Positions 23,431 to 34,153 are shown, numbered from the stretch's first letter. The stretch is DNA of 64,000 nucleotides from Gracilariopsis chorda (GCA_003194525.1 NBIV01000001.1:372001-436000); one strand, 5' to 3'. Notes: generated by a model not told the origin, from the letters alone. A program made the numbers and translations.

Positions 23431-25104
23431 GATACGCGATTTTCTACGGGGTTAATCCTCTAATGTGAAAATAAAGCTGCGATACAAGGGGTGGGCAGGA
23501 GTTTCCCCCCTCGTAAACGCCACCATGACGATCAAGACGATGATTGTTTTAGAAGTAATCTTAGTGGATAACTTTTATAATGTTATCGATATGCACTCGG
23601 TGAAAGCATGCGCGTAAAGACGAGATTTGTACTACATACTGTATTATGTAGAAGTTATGTTGTAAATCGAGTTCAAATCGCTGAGCACGACACGAGCAAA
23701 ATTAGGCCCGATCCGAAGGCAAGGGACCAATTTGCTGTAAAGTGCCCCGCGATTTGAACGAGATTTGCAACATAACGTGCTTATCTCACTGCATGAGTTC
23801 AATATTTTTGATACATCTGATATTTCGTTTGCCTCACAGTTCAAATATCTGATATTTGAACTGCCCCGTTAAATATTGAACAGTTTCCTTGAGATAAGTG
23901 TTAATGACAGAAGATTTAGCCACTCAAAAGCTTCTTGATTGCTTTCGCAGCAGAGTAGCTTCTATTTTTCGAATACATGAACTATGATATGAGATGATGT
24001 CTGTCTCCTATCTTCAAATCTAGAAGGTCTCCAAGATTCCGCCGTTCTTCGCAGTAACGGTCTCTCTGCAAAAGTACCCTTGTAGTCAACATGCAAGTCA
24101 CTATATACCATGTATCCAGGCAACAGAGGCTAAAAAGCAAAAATTGTTTTCGAGAAACGAAACCGTGACTCTACAAGTAGTCCAAGAAACTAAGCAGAGA
24201 TCCAGAAATGCTCTTGACGAGAAAGCAGTTATTTGAAGAAACCTGGCTACTACAACGAAGGAAGGAGACGTATGCTCATATCGTGCACACGAAACGGGCC
24301 TATTGAAAGATTACTTCTTGCTTCACTGAAGCAAGAGGTAATCTGCCAGAAGTGTAAGTTTGTGTTGATTGTTTATGAGCTTTCGCTCTTAGTTCCGACA
24401 GCACGGTAGGAAGATTTGCCAAAAACAAGAACAATAACACATTCTAGCAAATGATTTGTTTTAAACCAAGGGTTTATGAGCTAACCCTTTAACTCTTTAC
24501 CAAGCACCGAAGGGTAGTTGTTTGCACTCTACACTGTTGTATTGGCATTCGCTTACAATACATGATTGCTTCTTTCTCCGGCCATTGCAATTATATTGCA
24601 CGTTCTAAATGCAATCGCAGTATCGATTCAAGAATAGAAAGTTTCGAATAAAGGATAAGGGTTAGTATCACACTCTTGTGGACCTGGGAGGTATGTCGCA
24701 AAAAGCCCCCAAATATCCGCGCGACAGCAGTAGGCTTGGAATTCTTCATCAGAAGACTACTCTACCACCGTTTCCCTGACTTTTCTTCATCCTGGATGAG
24801 CTCCAACCGAGACAAGATGCGATCGGGGTTTTTCCAGGGTTTTTCTCGGAAGGTTTAGGATAGGGTTCATGGACCTTGAACAGTTTCAGGCTGATTCTCT
24901 TTTTGTCAATGTCGCCGACGATATGAGGATTGGAAGAAGATAACGCAATCATGATCTTCTGGTTGCACAACGTGGTACGTGCAGAGCGCCTTGTCGTGGG
25001 GTGCCCCTTAGCCGATGACCTATATAGAGGGAGAAGGAGAGGTAGAAATTTAGGGAACAAGGGATGAAAAGTGATCATCGGCAGGCATGGAAAGCAATCG
25101 ATTG

Positions 25105-25653
25105 GATTGCAATCGATTGCAATCCAAAGATTGCAATTCCCGATTGCCAGTGTCTGGGAAGATTGCAATCTGATGGGTTCCATTTCAGCAATCGCCCTCC
25201 TCTGAATGCCGCCGATTGCAACTGATGAGCAAACCAGAAACTAGTCTACAAGACTTGGACTTCAAAGTCTATAGACTCTATAGTATAGAGTGCAGTTGCT
25301 TCGAATCGATACCGTCAGTAAATCAATATTGGAGTCGTTACAATGTTTGCAAATCTCCTCTTTGCAGACCGTTATTGCAGACAAGATGCTCACAGACAAT
25401 CGGATGAGAACGTTTCCGCAAGTTTCCGAAGCTCGCGTAAATCAACGTTTCTGGGACGTTGGGCTGGTTAAGGAGGCAATGGGAATGGTTCAAGGAAACG
25501 ACAGCTAAGAAAACCAGTATGAGTTCTATGGCGATTTGTTTTACGATGAAAGATTGCAATCCGATTGCTCTTAGACGAAAAGATTGCAATTTGATGGCAG
25601 TATAGCTAAGAGGATTGTAATCTGATGGGCAATAAAGAAATGCGATTGCAATC
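25105..25653. repeat. Cluster of GATTGCAATC palindromes
   Basis: Five exact copies of the palindrome GATTGCAATC (25105, 25115, 25161, 25552, 25644) and at least four one- or two-base variants (25129, 25214, 25582, 25613). Three are followed by (C/T)TGATGG. The first two are directly adjacent. Nothing else in the window has this density. Confidence 0.85.
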
Positions 25654-25892
25654 GTGAATGGCAATCCCCTCCCCCTCGGATTGGTTCCATGCCTGATCAT
25701 CGATGACGAAATGCTCACGCAGACGAGACTACCTTTCAGATCTAATGCTTTCTTTGCTTAATCAAAAAGTAGCTCAGTGATCCTAACACGGCTGAAAGTC
25801 TTAGTTTGTAGCTACGATAACAAAGAAAGCGTTATAGCTATTGGAGCTTTCTAGTAAACCTCACGATGTACGAGTAAAAGACGTACACATTC

Positions 25893-25915
25893 ACAATAAA
25901 GAAGAAGAAGAAGAA
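25893..25915 (+). repeat. AATAAAG(AAG)n tail
   Basis: ACAATAAAG followed by AAG repeats. The same form is at 52972-52993, and CATAAAG plus AAG repeats is at 53397-53422. May be the 3' tail of a short retroposon family. Confidence 0.6.
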
Positions 25916-26677
25916 CACACTCTTGTCGTGCCATGCTTCAGAGCAAGGACATAGAGTTGAACAGACCTTAATTGTGGCGCTTGTCTTGGCCACAGTGATT
26001 TCGTCACGTCACTCTATCGCGCTCGGTCTTCTGAGACAGAAGCTTACACGGTTTAGAACTTACTGTCACTGTCTCCTCAGAGAGAGATACCGTGAGAGCG
26101 CGGTGTGATCAGAATAAAGGCTACCCTCGTTGACCCCGGACGAGAGATCAACCAGGTGAACGTGCCCTCTCTTTTTAGCTGACCCCAGGGGACTCAGACA
26201 CTCACTCTGCGCACCGTTAGAGCTCGGAGCGACCGCCGTGAATCCTAACAACTCTGTATAAAGAGAAACCCAATTCCGAATTTAGAGATCGTCAAAATGC
26301 TAAGACGTTTCTTCGTGCTGAAGCAAGGCTCACATCGACAAAGCCCGGGTCGATGCAGAGAACAGTGACACTTCTTCTTCGTCATAATGTCGATAAAGCG
26401 ATTGCATTTGTCGACTCCCAATCGTTTTATTATTCCAGAGTTACGGACTGATTGTAGTTACGATTGCAAACAAACACCCGTCAGAAATCTATTGCAGCAA
26501 TTGCTACACGGAAGTGCAATCGCTTTCAATAGAATTATTCCAATGCCTGCCTGCCCTTACCCCTCAAGTCAATGTATCTGAATAAAGCCGCACTTCATGT
26601 GTCATAGGTGAGATCTATAAACGACTTCAACATCAGTAAAGATGCTGCTACTGTACCAAGTATAGGGATATCGGGAG

Positions 26678-26711
26678 AAGGGTTAGCAGTCTATCCTCAA
26701 GGATAACCCTT
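26678..26711. repeat. AAGGGTTA inverted repeat
   Basis: 8-bp arms AAGGGTTA and TAACCCTT, with an inner stem TATCC/GGATA. Related hairpins are at 24468, 34530, 54818 and 55651. Confidence 0.7.
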
Positions 26712-26839
26712 TGTACGAGACATATTCGTACAGTCTATAGACTCTAGTATCAAAACCGTCATAAAAATGTCTATCGAGTACAGCAACTCTTAAAGACAAG
26801 CAAAGGGAAGCAACTATCCATAGTTTTCAATTGCCTTGT

Positions 26840-28687
26840 TTATCCAAACACTTCGGTTGGGCATGTATTGAGTGCTCCCAATCCGGGAGTGACTAGAAGA
26901 GGATGACCAGCTCTGTTGAAAATCCATTTGTCGAGTGGTAACGTTGATATATCCGCGAAAGTAATGTAAAGGAACCGCAGAGTAGATCCAAGGAAGTCAC
27001 TTGGCATCAAGTCACCTTTTGTAATATTACCGATAGTCACCTCGTCGAGGACGGTGAATGCTCCGTTTTCTAACCTGCACTCACGCTGTATATTCTCAAA
27101 AACTTTCCACGCTCTTTCTTTGTAATGCATATCATTGGTTGAACGCCACATGTAGAAAAGAGCTTCAACAAGGTCTGCCTGAAGCTTGTACGCGCCTCGG
27201 GTGATCCATAGTTTTCCATTATATCGCACGGAATCACCTCCAAGTCCACCTGGGAATTGTTCATACATGCGTATACATGACCTTGTGATTCCCTCAGCAA
27301 CATCTCGCCACTGATCCTCCCTTCTCGCGGAAATTCCCTTTTGCTGTGCTGCAATGTGAAACACAGCTGGGAGATAACACATAGACTGCTCAATAACAGC
27401 GTCATCGACATCATTCTTACCATCAAACTGCTTGAGGTACAAATCTCCTGTAGACGATTCAAATATTGCTCTCCTTAACAGCATGTGCATTGAAGCGTCA
27501 AGAGGATATCGATACGCTTCTTCGCACCCGCCGCCTTGCCTCCAAGCTTTGGTCAAGTACTCATAGAAGCCCCTTGCTTTTCCTGTGAATGTTGCCGTGG
27601 TGTCAACTGTTGGTCCTGCTCCTATTGCCGAAACGGCAGTCTGCCACAATTCTACCATGTAAGCATAATACGAATGCATAGTCGTGAAACGAGGACTGTT
27701 TCGCTTACTGGATTCTTCGTCGTCCTCATCGTCATTTGCGTTTATGGATACATTTTCGCCGTCGATTTCGTCTGAGATATGTTCTTTCAGGAGACGTGGA
27801 CCTGCCTCCACCACAGCTTGTACAGCACGGTCCGCCTTGCAACGCAGATGACGCAGCTCCGGTCTTAAGGTATGAAATGCAAGGGCGCGGAATTCTAGAG
27901 CGATACCGGCGGCAGCAGACTGCGATATTTCTGTTCCCCGGCAAACATTAACAGCATCAAAGGTACCATTCCCGAAGCCTGCAAGACGGCAGAATGGATA
28001 CGGAACACCGTTTAACGAGTCAAAAGCCGGACCCAAACGAGCGGCCAAGATCTCTGCTTTGTCTAGAAACAAGGGGTCACCTGTTACCTGGTACGCAGAA
28101 AGAAGGGCACCAAGAATTCTGGTCGTCACTTCGTGAACGTTTATGTATTCACTTTTATCAAAGGTGAGATGCTGATCAACCCAGTTACGTGCGGCATCAT
28201 ACTCGCTCGTCAATCGCATTATATACAGAGTCGGCAAGGCTTCAATCAAGGTTGCGGCAAGACCGAAAGTATTCTTGCCCTTCTGAGATAACGGATGGAG
28301 ATTGTCAAATGCAAAAGCATGTTCTTCATATACTCGCCAAGCAGATAGAGTTGCGGTACGCACTGCATCCATTCGTATTACGTTCAAATCTCCATTGTTC
28401 ACTTCCGGCACTGGCGGAGGAACAAACGAGCCAACAGGCACTGCTGTGAGACATGTATCTATACGAGTACACCCACATCTATGATCTCCCTGGTCCTCAC
28501 GAAGCCGACCTCGACTTGCATGTAGTAAAGCTGCAGGAGGAGGAGATCTTCCCAAAGAAGTGAGAAAGAGAAGAAAGCCGGCAAGAATGCAAGTGGAAAC
28601 GGCAGCGGTTCTCGTTAGTACTATGTACGTTAGACGGATTAGAGTGGAACGAAGAGTTCGTTCGGCAGGTTTTGCTAGAAAACGCAT
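26840..28687 (-). CDS. GH47 family (class I alpha-mannosidase-like) type II membrane protein, probably inactive
   Basis: 615 residues, single exon, ATG at 28687. A short basic N-terminus is followed by a membrane anchor (about residues 27-46), then a lumenal GH47 domain (about 105-600), as in ER/Golgi class I mannosidases that trim alpha-1,2-mannose from N-glycans. Family landmarks are FGLAATLIEALPTLYIM (141-157), RILGALLSAY (190-199), YLPAVFHIA and LVEALFYMWRSTND (506-519). One catalytic acid is kept (E186, in HEVTTRILG). By alignment from memory with human ER mannosidase I, the others are changed: D463 is E433, E599 is D505 (RPE reads QAD), H524 is Arg, E663 is S568 and the calcium-binding T688 is R592. 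An acidic insert lies at about 318-326. I infer a glycan-binding or quality-control protein rather than an ordinary mannosidase. The family call is firm; activity is unknown. It is divergent from the USP gene across a 1.3-kb spacer. Confidence 0.88.
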   Translation of the reverse strand: MRFLAKPAERTLRSTLIRLTYIVLTRTAAVSTCILAGFLLFLTSLGRSPPPAALLHASRGRLREDQGDHRCGCTRIDTCLTAVPVGSFVPPPVPEVNNGDLNVIRMDAVRTATLSAWRVYEEHAFAFDNLHPLSQKGKNTFGLAATLIEALPTLYIMRLTSEYDAARNWVDQHLTFDKSEYINVHEVTTRILGALLSAYQVTGDPLFLDKAEILAARLGPAFDSLNGVPYPFCRLAGFGNGTFDAVNVCRGTEISQSAAAGIALEFRALAFHTLRPELRHLRCKADRAVQAVVEAGPRLLKEHISDEIDGENVSINANDDEDDEESSKRNSPRFTTMHSYYAYMVELWQTAVSAIGAGPTVDTTATFTGKARGFYEYLTKAWRQGGGCEEAYRYPLDASMHMLLRRAIFESSTGDLYLKQFDGKNDVDDAVIEQSMCYLPAVFHIAAQQKGISARREDQWRDVAEGITRSCIRMYEQFPGGLGGDSVRYNGKLWITRGAYKLQADLVEALFYMWRSTNDMHYKERAWKVFENIQRECRLENGAFTVLDEVTIGNITKGDLMPSDFLGSTLRFLYITFADISTLPLDKWIFNRAGHPLLVTPGLGALNTCPTEVFG

Positions 28688-29025
28688 CGTTCACGAAAGC
28701 GGGTCCTACAAGGATATGCTTTAGACAGAAAGGCTGCACAGAAAGCAAATCATGCCCGTTTCTTAGCTTCGTTGATTACTTTCGGCCCTATTGAGATTGC
28801 TTTTGGTCCAAAAGTTTACCCCAATATCTTTTCACAAGAGCATAATTGATGCGTTCTTTCAAGCAAACAAAGAACTCCGTTTATGTACCGACGGATAACC
28901 TATTTCTTGCTTTTAGATGGCTACTAAAGCACAAATGTTCTATAGAAGCTTGATCCAGTCAGGTTTCTGTGTTGGACTGTGTCAATTGAGTCGAACAGTA
29001 CAGCTCCGCTTATTCCATGTGTAAG

Positions 29026-29038
29026 GTACCTTTGGTAC
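29026..29038. promoter_or_regulatory. GTACCNTTGGTAC-type palindromic motif
   Basis: Perfect palindromic arms GTACC/GGTAC with a TTT centre. Similar sites lie upstream of the USP (29604), Rpt1 (33622) and WD40 (49804) genes. A regulatory role is inferred from the recurrence only. Confidence 0.35.
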
Positions 29039-29603
29039 TATTACTGCATAGCAATGGTTTCTTCAAAAAGTAGCATGCCAAACACTGAAAGTATCGCGGT
29101 TCGTCTGAAACTGCAGAGCAAGTTCTCGTTTTGCAGTATTACAACATTTGTCAGGGAACGCGATTGAACCTCCAGAGGTCTGGCCAACTCTACAACATAG
29201 TAATCTTCCCGTCCATCATACTGCGCTGATCTTCTCGCCAGGCACAGGTTATTTGAGACCTAGCAAGTAAAAGTCGTGATGAAACGTCTTTGCTATAAAG
29301 AATACATTGCACTCGAAGACGCCATTCACGTCTGAAAGGACGACGCATGAATCTTTCCTGCGTCTTTCGCGTCATAATGGTGCTGAGCACAGGGGTCCGC
29401 TATCTAGACACGCATTGAGTACCGCTCATTTGCCGAGATTAACCGACACACTTCATTGGCAGGAAAAAGCTGCTATGCTACTTGACCTGAGTGAAAGTCA
29501 TCATCGCCGAGACTGATGCTGCGTCTTTGCGTGGTAATCTTACCCTTGGTCTCTAAGACATCCGCAACGTAAGAAAAAACTTTGCATGAATGGATACCTA
29601 CGG

Positions 29604-29615
29604 GTACCGTTGGTA
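29604..29615. promoter_or_regulatory. GTACCNTTGGTAC-type palindromic motif
   Basis: GTACCGTTGGTA, about 340 bp upstream of the USP start codon; same family as 29026. Confidence 0.3.
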
Positions 29616-29956
29616 GAACACGGGCGTCGTCCATCAAGCGTCCGGTCGTCAGAATTGGGTCTGACAGTCCGCCGTCCAGACTGCCCGTTGTCCCAAAACA
29701 AGATACATTTTTTTTGTACCGGATCATACGAAAACCTTACCCATTCAACACAATCAGCTACCAGTGCATACGTGCCCTTCCAAGCAGACATGCAAGCCAA
29801 CACGGATAACCAAGTATCCACCTTCTTCCTCAATTCCATGAGTCTATTCGTATGGGCCGTATGATAAGCCACCTTTAGGTTGAACCTTCGACCGTCTACC
29901 CTTTTCTGCGATGAGAATGCCAAACACTATCGTACAAGCTCCCCATACACCACTCG

Positions 29957-32134
29957 ATGCGAATTTTTTGTCCACACTTGTCCTCAGTCTGCAACCCAGA
30001 GGGCTTGCGTCGTGTGTCAAGAGCTGCGGAATCCCTGTTCACCGCTGCCCACAGGCCACTGACTGATATTGGACAGGGAAGCGTTCCGAAATGTTTGCAC
30101 CCCGACTGCGTTTTCAGTGCTGCTCAGGATGTGTACGTTTGTCTTCATTGCGTATATATGTCCTGCTTCAATCTTGACGACACAGGCTCTACCTCCTCCG
30201 GTATTGAGGATCAAAATGACCCAAAAGATCCGAGTCCAGAATATAAAACTCACTTATACCAACACTTTCGCTCCGCTGGCCATTTCTTACATCTTTCTGT
30301 GGAACACCAACAAATGTTCTGTGCAGAGTGTAACGATTATGTCTTTAATCGATACTTGGATGGAGCTATAGGGTTGCAGAAATATATGGCTCGAGCGCAA
30401 CGTCGTCGCTTTACATCTTCGATTTCCCCCCTTGACTCCCCGGTTCAGACAAGCCCAGTATTCCAACTTTCAAATATCAAAGACCGCAGCAAGAAAAGGC
30501 GACTATTAACACCATCAGAATGGACCCCTTCGGATATCGAACTTAACAAAATAACTCTCAACTCAGTTATGTTTGCACAACCCAGAAAAGGCATTCGACC
30601 ACCAGCTGGTCTCTTCAATTTGGGAAATTCCTGCTATATGAACTCCGTATTGCAAGCTTTCCTTAACGCACCACCTCTCAGACGATTCTTCTTGGCAGAT
30701 GAGCACCGTCCGTATTGCAAGAAAGCAACCAAGTCTGACTGTCTGGCATGCGCTATTGACAAACTTGTGTGTGACTCCACATTTACGATTGAAGCTGTTC
30801 CCCCGAGAGAAAAGAATGGCCACTCCTCAGCATCTTTACAGGTTCCTTTCCTTGTTCCACAATCTGTTCTTGATATTATGTGGAGAAATGCGGAAAATCT
30901 GGCTACATATGCGCAACACGATGCCCATGAGTTTCTCATTGCCGCGCTGAACGTCCTAAATGCCCATTGTCGTCATGAGAAGTTTCCGGACAAATCGAGA
31001 GAGACGGGAGAGTCATCGAAAAACGACTCATCAACGACTAATAAGCGTGGCTCTTCTGATCCACGTCGCAAGCTGAATCCGACAAGTCCTGTGACAAATG
31101 TCAGAGCTGATCCTGGAGGAGGGTTTTCAAAGGCGAGTCTAGTGTCCATCCATTCTACGACGAGTATTGTACAAAATCTCTTCAGTGGGACACTCCAATC
31201 GGATGTAATCTGCCGTGTCTGCGGGAACCGTTCTCCCACTCTAGAGCGTTTTTACGACATCTCTTTGGATGTCGATAAGGTCATAAAACCGGCTTCCACT
31301 CGGCGAAGCAGAGCTCAATCTCCTGCTGTGGACATTCAGACTAGTGGCAACTATCCTGTACAGAAAAAATCAGCTGGATCGTCGGCTGATCGTTCCGGAA
31401 GTAGACAGAAAGTTGACCACAAAGGGGAAAGTGCTCAGAGTTTGCATCAAAGCTCCGGTAGCAGATCATCATATGATGCAAATAATTCTAGTTGCGAAGG
31501 TGAAGGAGACAAAGATGGAGACATAGCAAACACTCTTCATGAGTGTCTGACAAGATTTACAGAACCGGAGCTCTTGGACACTTCCTCAAAGATGCATTGC
31601 ATGAATTGCAACATGTGGCAGGAGTCGATGAAGCAAATGAGTATCCGGACCCTCCCTCCAATAATATGTTTTCACTTCAAGCGATTCGAGCAGTCTTTTG
31701 CTAGTATCAGAAGAAGCGAAATGGTGAAGATTGATACTCCTGTGGAGTTTCCTGCGGACGGGTTAGACCTCTCCCTATTTCAAACCTCTGAAGTGCTGCG
31801 ACGGAGACACGAGGAACGGGCCCCGCAAGCGACTACAACGGCGTTGTCAGATACACTGAATGTATCAGCGCAAAGGCGTGATCATCCCTCAGATGAAAAA
31901 GCCAATGCCAGAGTTCGAAGCAACAATGACGCTGTGTACGACCTCTTTGCAGTTGTGAACCATAGCGGTCGTATTGATAGTGGGCACTACACGTCGATAA
32001 TAAGAAGGCAAGGCGAATGGTTTCGGTGCGATGATGAAAAAGTCAGCAGAATCGCTCAAGTTGGAGAAATCGTTCGAAGTGAAGAAGCGTATTTAGTATT
32101 CTATGTGCAGCGGTTTCCGAATGTTCAATTCTAA
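29957..32134 (+). CDS. Ubiquitin carboxyl-terminal hydrolase, USP22/Ubp8-like (SAGA DUB type)
   Basis: 725 residues, one uninterrupted exon. The N-terminal ZnF-UBP domain (about 5-130) starts with CPHL and has Cys/His pairs at KCLHPDC, VCLHC, HFRSAGH and FCAEC. The peptidase C19 domain runs from about 214 to 720. It has a Cys box GLFNLGNSCYMNSVLQAF with catalytic C226, a His box DSGHYTSIIR with H677, and two zinc CxxC pairs (DVICRVCGN; MHCMNCNMW). ZnF-UBP plus USP in this order is the plan of yeast Ubp8 and human USP22/27X/51, which remove ubiquitin from histone H2B in the SAGA complex. A Ser-rich, low-complexity insert (about 425-520) interrupts the catalytic domain. The N-terminus is short: CPH begins at residue 5, so the first zinc ligands lie right at the start. 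The gene is convergent with Rpt1, 147 bp between stops. Family call is strong; SAGA membership is inferred from architecture. Confidence 0.93.
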   Translation: MRIFCPHLSSVCNPEGLRRVSRAAESLFTAAHRPLTDIGQGSVPKCLHPDCVFSAAQDVYVCLHCVYMSCFNLDDTGSTSSGIEDQNDPKDPSPEYKTHLYQHFRSAGHFLHLSVEHQQMFCAECNDYVFNRYLDGAIGLQKYMARAQRRRFTSSISPLDSPVQTSPVFQLSNIKDRSKKRRLLTPSEWTPSDIELNKITLNSVMFAQPRKGIRPPAGLFNLGNSCYMNSVLQAFLNAPPLRRFFLADEHRPYCKKATKSDCLACAIDKLVCDSTFTIEAVPPREKNGHSSASLQVPFLVPQSVLDIMWRNAENLATYAQHDAHEFLIAALNVLNAHCRHEKFPDKSRETGESSKNDSSTTNKRGSSDPRRKLNPTSPVTNVRADPGGGFSKASLVSIHSTTSIVQNLFSGTLQSDVICRVCGNRSPTLERFYDISLDVDKVIKPASTRRSRAQSPAVDIQTSGNYPVQKKSAGSSADRSGSRQKVDHKGESAQSLHQSSGSRSSYDANNSSCEGEGDKDGDIANTLHECLTRFTEPELLDTSSKMHCMNCNMWQESMKQMSIRTLPPIICFHFKRFEQSFASIRRSEMVKIDTPVEFPADGLDLSLFQTSEVLRRRHEERAPQATTTALSDTLNVSAQRRDHPSDEKANARVRSNNDAVYDLFAVVNHSGRIDSGHYTSIIRRQGEWFRCDDEKVSRIAQVGEIVRSEEAYLVFYVQRFPNVQF

Positions 32135-32281
32135 TAAGGTGCTCGCACACGTAAAGAAAGGGGGTGATCTGAAGTCGATGAATACATCGAATGACGGTTT
32201 CGATGGTAGAGGTAGGGGTTACAACTTGGGGGCTTCGATAATAGTTTTCTCATTGATTCTTCGCAAAGACGAGAAAAAAAA

Positions 32282-33556
32282 CTAATTGTACACCAGATAC
32301 TTTGCTGTTGCGCTGAACTTGGCGTACCCTTGAATAACCTTGGCGATTGACTCCAAGAAGTCTTTTTCTGTGACCGTCTTGCGACGCGCACGAATGGCGA
32401 ACATCCCAGCTTCTGTGCATACGGAGCGAATATCAGCACCCGTGGCATTCGGACAGAGACGGGCAAGCAGATCCCATCGAATGTCTCGTTCGCAGTTGAT
32501 TGACCTCCCGTGAATCTTGAATATTTGCGTCCGGCCCTCGAGGTCAGGGAGGCCGACTTCAATCTTACGATCCAGTCGACCCGGTCGTAGAAGAGCAGGA
32601 TCCAGCGTATCCGGTCTGTTGGTGGCCATTAGAACCTTGATGTTACCTCTGGCGCTGAAGCCGTCGAGCTGGTTGAGGATTTCAAGCATAGTACGTTGTA
32701 CCTCATTGTCTCCACCCTGACCATCATCAAAGCGAGCACCACCGATGGCGTCAATCTCATCAAAGAAAACAATACATGCCCGCTTTGTCCGTGCAAGCTC
32801 AAACAACTCTCGAACCATACGAGCACCTTCACCAGTGTATTTTTGAACAAGTTCAGACCCGATTACACGAATAAAACAAGCATCGGTCCGATTAGCGACG
32901 GCTCGAGCGAGTAGAGTTTTTCCAGTTCCAGGAGGACCGTAGAGAAGTACGCCCTTAGGTGGGTCGATTCCGAGTGCGACAAATTTTTCAGGATTCAAGA
33001 GTGGTAACTCGACCACTTCGCGAATTCGCTCAATCGCCTCTTTCGCGCCTCCAACGTCGTTATAGGTGACATCTGGTTTCTCTTCCACGGTCATCATGGT
33101 TACGGACGCGTCGATTTTAGGGGGGAGAGGAATTTGAATCTGATACTTGTTGCGGTCGACTCCAACGCGCATACCTTCTTCTATGTCGGTTGGAGCCACA
33201 CGATCACCCAAACTGACGACGAATTTGGCCATTTGCTTGATATTGATGACGTACTTGGCATCCTCGCCTTCCTGTGTGATAATCTTGGTGCATCGCGCAA
33301 CTTGCAGCGGTTGTTCCTCAACAATGTTTTGGCGATCTTTAACAAGATCCCACTGGGAAGGTGGTGCGAGACCTGTGTCGGACTCTTTTATGCCGCATAA
33401 TTCGTCGACCTGCTTCGCCTTATCCTTGATTTCCTTTTCAAGTTTCTTAATTGCCAGAGAATACGGACCAAGCCCATAGGTTTTCAGCAATGCGATGTCT
33501 CCCTCATCCAGGGTCTGGATAGGTCCCTCATCCGTCTTCTCTTCTTCTGCGACCAT
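32282..33556 (-). CDS. RPT1: 26S proteasome regulatory subunit 7 (Rpt1/PSMC2), AAA ATPase
   Basis: 424 residues, single exon, ATG at 33556. One of the six AAA ATPases of the 19S base that unfold and feed substrates into the 20S core, in nucleus and cytosol. An N-terminal coiled-coil region (about 30-60) and OB domain lead into the AAA module. Walker A is GPPGTGKT (207-214), Walker B is CIVFFDEID (261-269), and the second region of homology is [20 protein letters not shown] with its arginine fingers. The stretches [19 protein letters not shown] and [19 protein letters not shown], and the tail ending KYLVYN, identify Rpt1 rather than the other Rpt subunits. Length is close to the human protein (433). 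Very conserved and surely functional. A GTACCCTTGGTACCCTTGG motif lies 66 bp upstream and a CCACGTGTGG palindrome about 220 bp upstream. Confidence 0.97.
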   Translation of the reverse strand: MVAEEEKTDEGPIQTLDEGDIALLKTYGLGPYSLAIKKLEKEIKDKAKQVDELCGIKESDTGLAPPSQWDLVKDRQNIVEEQPLQVARCTKIITQEGEDAKYVINIKQMAKFVVSLGDRVAPTDIEEGMRVGVDRNKYQIQIPLPPKIDASVTMMTVEEKPDVTYNDVGGAKEAIERIREVVELPLLNPEKFVALGIDPPKGVLLYGPPGTGKTLLARAVANRTDACFIRVIGSELVQKYTGEGARMVRELFELARTKRACIVFFDEIDAIGGARFDDGQGGDNEVQRTMLEILNQLDGFSARGNIKVLMATNRPDTLDPALLRPGRLDRKIEVGLPDLEGRTQIFKIHGRSINCERDIRWDLLARLCPNATGADIRSVCTEAGMFAIRARRKTVTEKDFLESIAKVIQGYAKFSATAKYLVYN

Positions 33557-33621
33557 CTTGTTTTGAACGCCGATTAAGAGCTTTGTTGAAGTTTTAGAAC
33601 AACGCGATGTATGAGTAACAT

Positions 33622-33640
33622 GTACCCTTGGTACCCTTGG
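33622..33640. promoter_or_regulatory. Tandem GTACCCTTGG motif upstream of Rpt1
   Basis: GTACCCTTGGTACCCTTGG contains one full palindromic GTACCCTTGGTAC and a second half copy, 66 bp upstream of the Rpt1 ATG. Confidence 0.4.
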
Positions 33641-33773
33641 ATTTCAAGCACCCCGATAAAGAACGGCAGAGGCACTTGAACCCAGCAAGCATTCTTGTCC
33701 GAATGAGCAGGAATAGTGGAGGTTGGAATGTAGTGAAATGAGCTTACACCTCCATGACATCTGTACTAGTATT

Positions 33774-33783
33774 CCACGTGTGG
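33774..33783. promoter_or_regulatory. CCACGTGTGG, G-box-like
   Basis: Contains the CACGTG core bound by bHLH and bZIP factors in many eukaryotes, about 220 bp upstream of the Rpt1 start. Role inferred. Confidence 0.3.
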
Positions 33784-34080
33784 ACATGGTGTCAAACAAT
33801 GGTTGACGCAGTGCGTTGACAAGCGATATCTCACCTGACTGTATATGTCATGTGACATGTCACACGTGGTGGGGATTGTGAGGGACTAAACCAAACCTCT
33901 CAGTTATATCTTTGTGTTCGCTCCGCCCCGTGTGTGATTCGGTCCAAACTCGATTTGAAAGCCTGGAGCCGGATGATATCGGTCCGAAGCGAAGCCGGGA
34001 ATCGATACAGGGCCGAGGGGAATCGTTCGTTCGCTCCTCACCCACTGCGTCCATCCTGAAATCTCAATTCTGGTCTGAGC

Positions 34081-34153
34081 GCGATTTGGTAGGGTACCAA
34101 ATCGCCTGCGAGGGGCCTCGCCCCTCACCATTTGCGACCATTTGCGGGGTCGC
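34081..34153. repeat. Three consecutive perfect hairpins
   Basis: First: 11-bp arms GCGATTTGGTA and TACCAAATCGC around a GGG loop (34081-34105). Second: GAGGGGC and GCCCCTC around CTC (34110-34126). Third: GCGACC and GGTCGC (34134-34153). The style (short loop, perfect arms) is that seen throughout chromoviruses A and B, yet this is plain intergenic DNA. Confidence 0.9.

Larger units (their letters stand above)
23365..26839. other. Intergenic, AT-rich repeat-bearing DNA
   Basis: 3.5 kb with no supported gene. It contains an 11-bp-arm inverted repeat (AAATCTCGTAG at 23391-23401, CTACGAGATTT at 23420-23430), an AAGGGTT/AACCCTT hairpin at 24468-24489, a cluster of GATTGCAATC palindromes (25105-25653), an AATAAAG(AAG)n tail at 25893-25915, an AAGGGTTA/TAACCCTT inverted repeat at 26678-26711 and a GTCTATAGAC palindrome at about 25268 and 26733. 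Frames here are short and none is recognisable. Confidence 0.5.
28688..29956. other. Divergent intergenic region between GH47 and USP genes
   Basis: 1.27 kb separating two outward-facing genes, so it should hold both promoters. It contains two copies of a palindromic motif: GTACCTTTGGTAC at 29026-29038 (340 bp from the GH47 start) and GTACCGTTGGTA at 29604-29615 (about 340 bp from the USP start). The small open frames here are not convincing. Confidence 0.5.

Noticed and set aside
29957-33556. USP and Rpt1 as a co-regulated ubiquitin-proteasome cluster
   Set aside because: They are convergent with separate promoters, and neighbours have unrelated roles; adjacency is probably chance.
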